A DNA stretch of 8,122 bases from Beijerinckiaceae bacterium (GTDB lineage: Bacteria; Pseudomonadota; Alphaproteobacteria; Rhizobiales; Beijerinckiaceae), in NCBI GenBank assembly GCA_022702195.1, contig JAKONB010000236.1, positions 1 to 8,122 on the forward strand. Reading direction: 5' to 3'. The first letter of the stretch is position 1, and each line of letters opens with the position of its first letter. Positions 5,086-8,122 of this stretch are shown in pieces. The notes beneath the pieces were generated by a model. It did no database searches, had not been told where the DNA came from, and saw only the letters and a program-made list of their open reading frames with translations. Position numbers and translations under genes: made by a program.

Positions 5086-5877
5086 ATGCGTGCCCTCTAC
5101 GCCGCCGCCACCGGCATGGCGGCCCAGGAACTCAACGTCCAGGTCATCTCCAACAACATCGCGAACCTGCGGACCACGGGCTACAAGCGCCAGCAAGCGC
5201 ATTTTCAGGATCTGCTCTACCAGAACCTGCGCCGGGCCGGCTCCTCGACCTCGGACCAGAACACCCAGCTTCCGGCGGGGCTCGCCCTCGGCTCGGGCGT
5301 GAAGACCACCTCCACCGCCCGGACCATGTCGCAGGGCACGCTGACCTCGACGGAAAAGGAATACGACGTCGCGATCCGCGGCGAGGGCCTGTTCCGCGTG
5401 ACGATGCCCGACGGCCGCACCGCCTATTCCCGCGACGGCTCGTTCGATCTCTCGGCGCAGGGCCAGCTCGTGACCCGCGACGGCTACCTGGTCGATCCGG
5501 GCATCACGGTACCGGCCAACGCCACCTCGGTGACGATCAGCGCGCAGGGCGCGGTGCAGGCGACGATTCCGGGCCAGACGGCGCCGCAGACGCTGGGCCA
5601 GTTCCAGCTCTCGCGCTTCGTCAACAAGGTCGGACTCGAATCGATCGGCGACAACCTCTTCATGGAGACCGCCGCCTCCGGCCCCGCCATCACGGGCCTT
5701 CCGGGCGCGGAGGGGTTCGGCAACCTGCAGCAGAGCTATCTCGAGGAAGCCAACGTCAACGCGGTCACCGAGATCTCGTCGCTGATCGCCGCGCAGCGCG
5801 CCTACGAGATGAATTCGAAGGTGGTCACCGCCGCCGACCAGATGCTCTCCACCACCTCCCAGATGTTCCGCGGTTGA
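5086..5877 (+). CDS. flgG: Flagellar basal-body distal rod protein FlgG
   Basis: FlgG forms the distal rod, the shaft running through the P- and L-rings. The 263-residue product has the usual FlgG length. It starts MRALYAAATGMAAQELNVQV, then carries the rod motif ISNNIANLRTTGYKR at about 21-35. The central part contains DVAIRGEGLFRVTMPDGR and a TRDGYLVDP turn. The C-terminus, from YLEEANVNAVTEISSLIAAQ to the end, is the conserved D0 helix shared by rod and hook proteins. The ATG at 5086 has an AAGGA nine bases upstream and gives the exact family N-terminus. It lies 12 bases after flgF and 22 to 28 before flgA. The identity is secure. Confidence 0.97.
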   Translation: MRALYAAATGMAAQELNVQVISNNIANLRTTGYKRQQAHFQDLLYQNLRRAGSSTSDQNTQLPAGLALGSGVKTTSTARTMSQGTLTSTEKEYDVAIRGEGLFRVTMPDGRTAYSRDGSFDLSAQGQLVTRDGYLVDPGITVPANATSVTISAQGAVQATIPGQTAPQTLGQFQLSRFVNKVGLESIGDNLFMETAASGPAITGLPGAEGFGNLQQSYLEEANVNAVTEISSLIAAQRAYEMNSKVVTAADQMLSTTSQMFRG

Positions 5878-5893
5878 TCGAAGTCGAGCGGTC

Positions 5894-5897
5894 GGAG
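5894..5897 (+). promoter_or_regulatory. Ribosome binding site favouring the second flgA ATG
   Basis: GGAG lies only two bases before an ATG at 5900 but eight bases before a second in-frame ATG at 5906. Eight bases is the workable spacing, so translation probably begins at 5906. Confidence 0.5.
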
Positions 5898-5905
5898 CCA
5901 TGACG

Positions 5906-6964
5906 ATGCAAGCCCTGAAGCAGATCCCCCGCCTGCCGCGTGCGCAGGTCGCGCCCCTCAGCCTCGCCATCGTCGGGCGCGCCCTGTTCGCCCTGACGGC
6001 GTTCGGGCTCATGACCGCCACGGTCCTGGCCGGCCCCCAGCCGCTGCGCCTGCGCGGCGACGTGACGGCGCGGGGCGACGTGGTCACGCTCGGCGACCTC
6101 GTCGAGGGCGCGGCGCCGGAACTCGCCGGGCGCCCGATGTTTCGCGCGCCGGCCCTCGGCGCGAACGGGACGATCCAGGCTCAGCGCATCGGCGACGCGG
6201 TGGCGGCCCTCGGGCTCGGCCCAGTGGAGACGGGCGGACGCCTTCAGGTGGCGGTTCAGCGCGCCGCCCGGCGGGTGACGCAGCCCGAGATCGAAGCGGC
6301 GGTGAAGCGCGCCCTCGAATCCGCCTATGGCCTCGATGCCCGCAACCTCGCGATCCGCATCGACGGGGATGCCCCCGTCCTGCTCGCGCCGCTCGACCTC
6401 ACCGGTCAGGCCACGGCCCTCGACCTCAGCTACGATCAGCGCTCGCGGCGGGTGGCCGCCCTGATCACCCTCGGCGAGCGGCAAGCCTCCCTGCGGATCT
6501 CCGGCCAGGTCGTCGAGATCCGCGAAGTCGTCGTGCTCGGCCGCGCCCTCAATCGCGGCGAGGCCGTGACCGCCGCCGACATCACCCTGGAGCGCCGCCC
6601 CAAGGAGGCCTCGCCGGTGGACGCGCAGGTCGGGCTGCCCACCGCACTGGCGGGCCAGGTCGCCCAGAGGGCGCTGGGCGCCGGCTCCGTGTTGCGGGCC
6701 GGAGACCTCGCGGCGCCGGATGTGGTCACCCGGGGCGAGGCCGTGACCATCGTGTTCGATTCGCCGGGCCTCAACCTGTCCCTGCGCGGCCAGGCCAACG
6801 AGAACGGACGGATGGGCGCCATGATCACGGTGACCAACCCGGTCTCCAAGAAGGTGCTTCCGGCCACCGTCATCGGCCCCGGTCGCGTCTCCGTGGGGCC
6901 GCCGCCCGCCGCCGTGACCCGTCAGGCGAATGCCGCCCTCGACGCGCCCGCCGGACGCCCCTGA
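5906..6964 (+). CDS. flgA: Flagellar P-ring formation chaperone FlgA
   Basis: FlgA is a periplasmic chaperone needed for assembly of the FlgI P-ring around the rod. From the ATG at 5906 it has 352 residues, longer than the roughly 220 of enterobacterial FlgA, as is common in alphaproteobacteria. A long basic N-region (about 16 residues) precedes a hydrophobic core ending TATVLA, giving a Sec signal peptide of about 42 residues before GPQPLRLRG. The N-terminal half has a RGDVVTLGDLVEG repeat-like unit. The SAF-type domain begins near residue 208 (VVVLGRALNRGEAVTAADIT). The C-terminal part carries MITVTNPVSKKVLPATVIG, which is strongly FlgA-like. The ATG at 5900 is the alternative start. It sits between flgG and flgH in one transcription unit; flgI is not in the window. 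Confidence 0.92.
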   Translation: MQALKQIPRLPRAQVAPLSLAIVGRALFALTAFGLMTATVLAGPQPLRLRGDVTARGDVVTLGDLVEGAAPELAGRPMFRAPALGANGTIQAQRIGDAVAALGLGPVETGGRLQVAVQRAARRVTQPEIEAAVKRALESAYGLDARNLAIRIDGDAPVLLAPLDLTGQATALDLSYDQRSRRVAALITLGERQASLRISGQVVEIREVVVLGRALNRGEAVTAADITLERRPKEASPVDAQVGLPTALAGQVAQRALGAGSVLRAGDLAAPDVVTRGEAVTIVFDSPGLNLSLRGQANENGRMGAMITVTNPVSKKVLPATVIGPGRVSVGPPPAAVTRQANAALDAPAGRP

Positions 6965-7066
6965 TCCGACAAACCCGAGGGGATCGACCGCATCCGGTTC
7001 GCCCCCCCTGCCCCTCCCCGCAAGCCGCTTCTCGCCCTTCCGAGAATGCCAAAGGCACGGTTTTCG

Positions 7067-7813
7067 ATGATGCCTCCCGTTCGCCAGACCCTCGCCACCG
7101 CCCTGCTCTGCACGGCTCTGGGCGCCTGCAACACGGTCGATCGTCTCTCCCAGATCGGCGCGACGCCGGCCCTCTCGGCGATCGAGGATCCGACCGCCCA
7201 GGCGGGTTACAAGCCGGTGCGGCTGCCGATGCCGGATGTTCAGCCGGTCTCCTACGCGCCGAACTCGCTCTGGCGCACCGGCTCGCGCGCCTTCTTCAAG
7301 GATCAGCGGGCGGCACGGATCGGCGACCTCGTGACCGTGAAGGTCAACGTCACCGACCGGGCCAATCTCAACAACGAGACCAAGCGCTCGCGCTCGAATG
7401 CCGAGACCTTCGGCCTGCCGCACGCCTTCGGCCTGGAAAACAACAAGGCCGTGACCGCGGCCGGGGTCGAGGCGGACAAGCTGATCGACGCCACGTCGGG
7501 GACGTCGAGCGACGGCGCCGGCTCGGTTCAGCGCAACGAGACCGTGACCACCAACATCGCCGCCATCGTCACGCAGGTCCTGCCGAACGGCAATCTCGTG
7601 GTGGAGGGCAAGCAGGAAATTCGCATCAACTTCGAGGTGCGCGAACTGGTGGTCGCCGGCGTCGTGCGGCCCGAGGACATCGAATCCGACAACACCATCG
7701 AATCGACGGAGATCGCCCAGGCCCGAATCGCCTATGGCGGCCGGGGCCAGATCACCGACGTTCAGCAGCCGCGCTACGGCCAGCAACTCGTGGATGTCCT
7801 GCTGCCCTTCTGA
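7067..7813 (+). CDS. flgH: Flagellar L-ring lipoprotein FlgH
   Basis: FlgH forms the outer-membrane L-ring. It starts with a lipoprotein signal: a short basic N-region, a hydrophobic core and the lipobox LGAC, so the mature protein begins at Cys21 counted from the ATG at 7067. The body has family motifs LWRTGSRAFFKDQRAARIGD and VKVNVTDRANLNNETKRSR. The C-terminal half has VLPNGNLVVEGKQEIRIN followed by RELVVAGVVRPEDI, and it ends VDVLLPF. Three in-frame ATGs exist (7046, 7067, 7070). AAAGG at 7051-7055 lies upstream of the second and third, so 7067 is preferred, giving 248 residues; 7046 would add seven. About 100 bases separate it from flgA, the largest gap in this unit. The partner P-ring gene flgI is elsewhere. 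Confidence 0.95.
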   Translation: MMPPVRQTLATALLCTALGACNTVDRLSQIGATPALSAIEDPTAQAGYKPVRLPMPDVQPVSYAPNSLWRTGSRAFFKDQRAARIGDLVTVKVNVTDRANLNNETKRSRSNAETFGLPHAFGLENNKAVTAAGVEADKLIDATSGTSSDGAGSVQRNETVTTNIAAIVTQVLPNGNLVVEGKQEIRINFEVRELVVAGVVRPEDIESDNTIESTEIAQARIAYGGRGQITDVQQPRYGQQLVDVLLPF

Positions 7814-7842
7814 GGGTGCCGCGATCACCCCGCATCGCCGAG

Positions 7843-7879
7843 AGCGGGCGGAAGGCCGTACGCTCCGCCCCGGCCCGCT
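7843..7879. terminator. Possible bidirectional terminator hairpin downstream of flgH
   Basis: Two alternative pairings exist: AGCGGGC (7843-7849) with GCCCGCT (7873-7879), or GGGCGGA (7846-7852) with TCCGCCC (7864-7870) around an 11-base loop. The hairpin begins 30 bases after the flgH stop. No T-run follows on either strand, so intrinsic termination is uncertain. Confidence 0.35.
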
Positions 7880-7886
7880 GACGCGG

Positions 7887-7949
7887 CCGATCCGTTCCTC
7901 GCGAACCGGCGATCCCCTCGGTATGGCCGATGCGAGGAGGGCGGATCGG
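7887..7949. repeat. Long imperfect inverted repeat between flgH and dksA
   Basis: The arm CCGATCCG-TT-CCTCGC (7887-7902) pairs with GCGAGG-AGGG-CGGATCGG (7932-7949). That gives 14 base pairs with a 2/4 internal loop. A small inner stem TCGG/CCGA (7918-7921 with 7927-7930) can form in the loop. It lies midway between two convergent genes and may be a shared transcription barrier. Confidence 0.45.
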
Positions 7950-7980
7950 GACGTCGCCCGGTCTTGCGGGGCTAACGCTT

Positions 7981-7997
7981 CGGCTCAGATCGAGCCG
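7981..7997 (-). terminator. Possible dksA terminator hairpin
   Basis: CGGCTC and GAGCCG form a six-base stem with a five-base loop. On the minus strand it begins eight bases after the dksA stop codon. There is no T-run after it, so it is a weak candidate. Confidence 0.35.
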
Positions 7998-8005
7998 CAG
8001 TGGTC

Positions 8006-8122
8006 TCAATCGTCTCGGTAGACCCGCTCGCGGCGCTCGTGACGCTCCTGGGCTTCCAGCGACAGGGTGGCGATGGGACGCGCGTCGAGCCGCTTCAGGG
8101 AGATCGGCTCACCGGTCTCCTC
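8006..8122 (-). CDS. dksA: RNA polymerase-binding transcription factor DksA, C-terminal part
   Basis: The last 38 codons are inside the window. The protein reads EETGEPISLKRLDARPIATL and ends in a charged helix finishing VYRDD. This aligns without gaps to the C-terminal zinc-finger region of E. coli DksA (EACGVEIGIRRLEARPTADL...). DksA binds the RNA polymerase secondary channel and, with ppGpp, adjusts transcription of rRNA and many other genes. Three of the zinc-binding cysteines are replaced: the second of the first pair by Thr, and the second pair by Ser and Ala. The first cysteine would lie just beyond the window edge. The gene is convergent with flgH. The identity is strong for so short a piece. 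Confidence 0.88.
   Translation of the reverse strand, partial: EETGEPISLKRLDARPIATLSLEAQERHERRERVYRDD

Noticed and set aside
4144..6087. 647-codon open frame on the minus strand across flgF and flgG
   Set aside because: It is antisense to two certain genes, and its product is Arg/Gly/His-rich low complexity typical of GC-rich shadow frames.
6965..7066. Regulatory element or terminator between flgA and flgH
   Set aside because: Only a four-base stem (ACCG/CGGT) and a C-rich run are visible; nothing supports a signal.
5825..7828. 667-codon open frame on the minus strand across flgA and flgH
   Set aside because: It is antisense to two recognised genes, its composition is biased and it has no family motif.
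1..8122. Mobile elements, CRISPR arrays, tRNA or rRNA genes, or a novel defence-type system
   Set aside because: No transposase, integrase, spaced repeats, cloverleaf or rRNA segments were seen; nearly all the DNA is accounted for by flagellar genes and their control regions.

Overview
The window is a block of flagellar genes from a GC-rich alphaproteobacterium. The gene set, the presence of DUF6468- and MotE-family genes behind fliM, the DksA C-terminus and an IalB-family gene all point to the Hyphomicrobiales. Protein style suggests a Methylobacterium/Methylorubrum-like organism, but this genus call rests on recognition, not on a search.

Layout: a divergent promoter region at about 4060-4332 splits the block. 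Leftward (minus strand) run fliL, fliM, a DUF6468 membrane coiled-coil gene (possibly related to the flagellar-positioning protein PflI) and a MotE-family gene; the last two overlap by four bases. After a 111-base gap comes an IalB-family secreted protein, and after a further 148 bases the first 19 codons of another exported or membrane protein that leaves the window. Rightward (plus strand) run flgF, flgG, flgA and flgH (proximal rod, distal rod, P-ring chaperone, L-ring lipoprotein). A convergent dksA, of which only the last 38 codons are inside, closes the window. A hairpin-rich spacer separates flgH and dksA.

How it fits together: the plus-strand genes build the rod and outer rings, and the minus-strand genes supply the switch (FliM) and the stator-associated inner-membrane and periplasmic parts (FliL, MotE-like, DUF6468). 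The 273-base divergent region reads as a compact control centre. It holds a perfect TTAA-N7-TTAA CtrA-type box, an array of CGGCA/TGCCG half-sites that could bind an FlbD-like activator, a possible IHF site, a strong sigma-54 (-24/-12) match facing flgF and a weaker one facing fliL. All of these are sequence matches without experimental support.

The most unusual coding feature is the N-terminus of FliM. About 73 residues precede the usual start motif and carry three tryptophan-centred motifs spaced exactly 20 residues apart, resembling the N-terminal motif of FliN. DksA lacks at least three of the four zinc-finger cysteines. No mobile element, CRISPR array, tRNA or rRNA is visible, and I see no wholly new system here.
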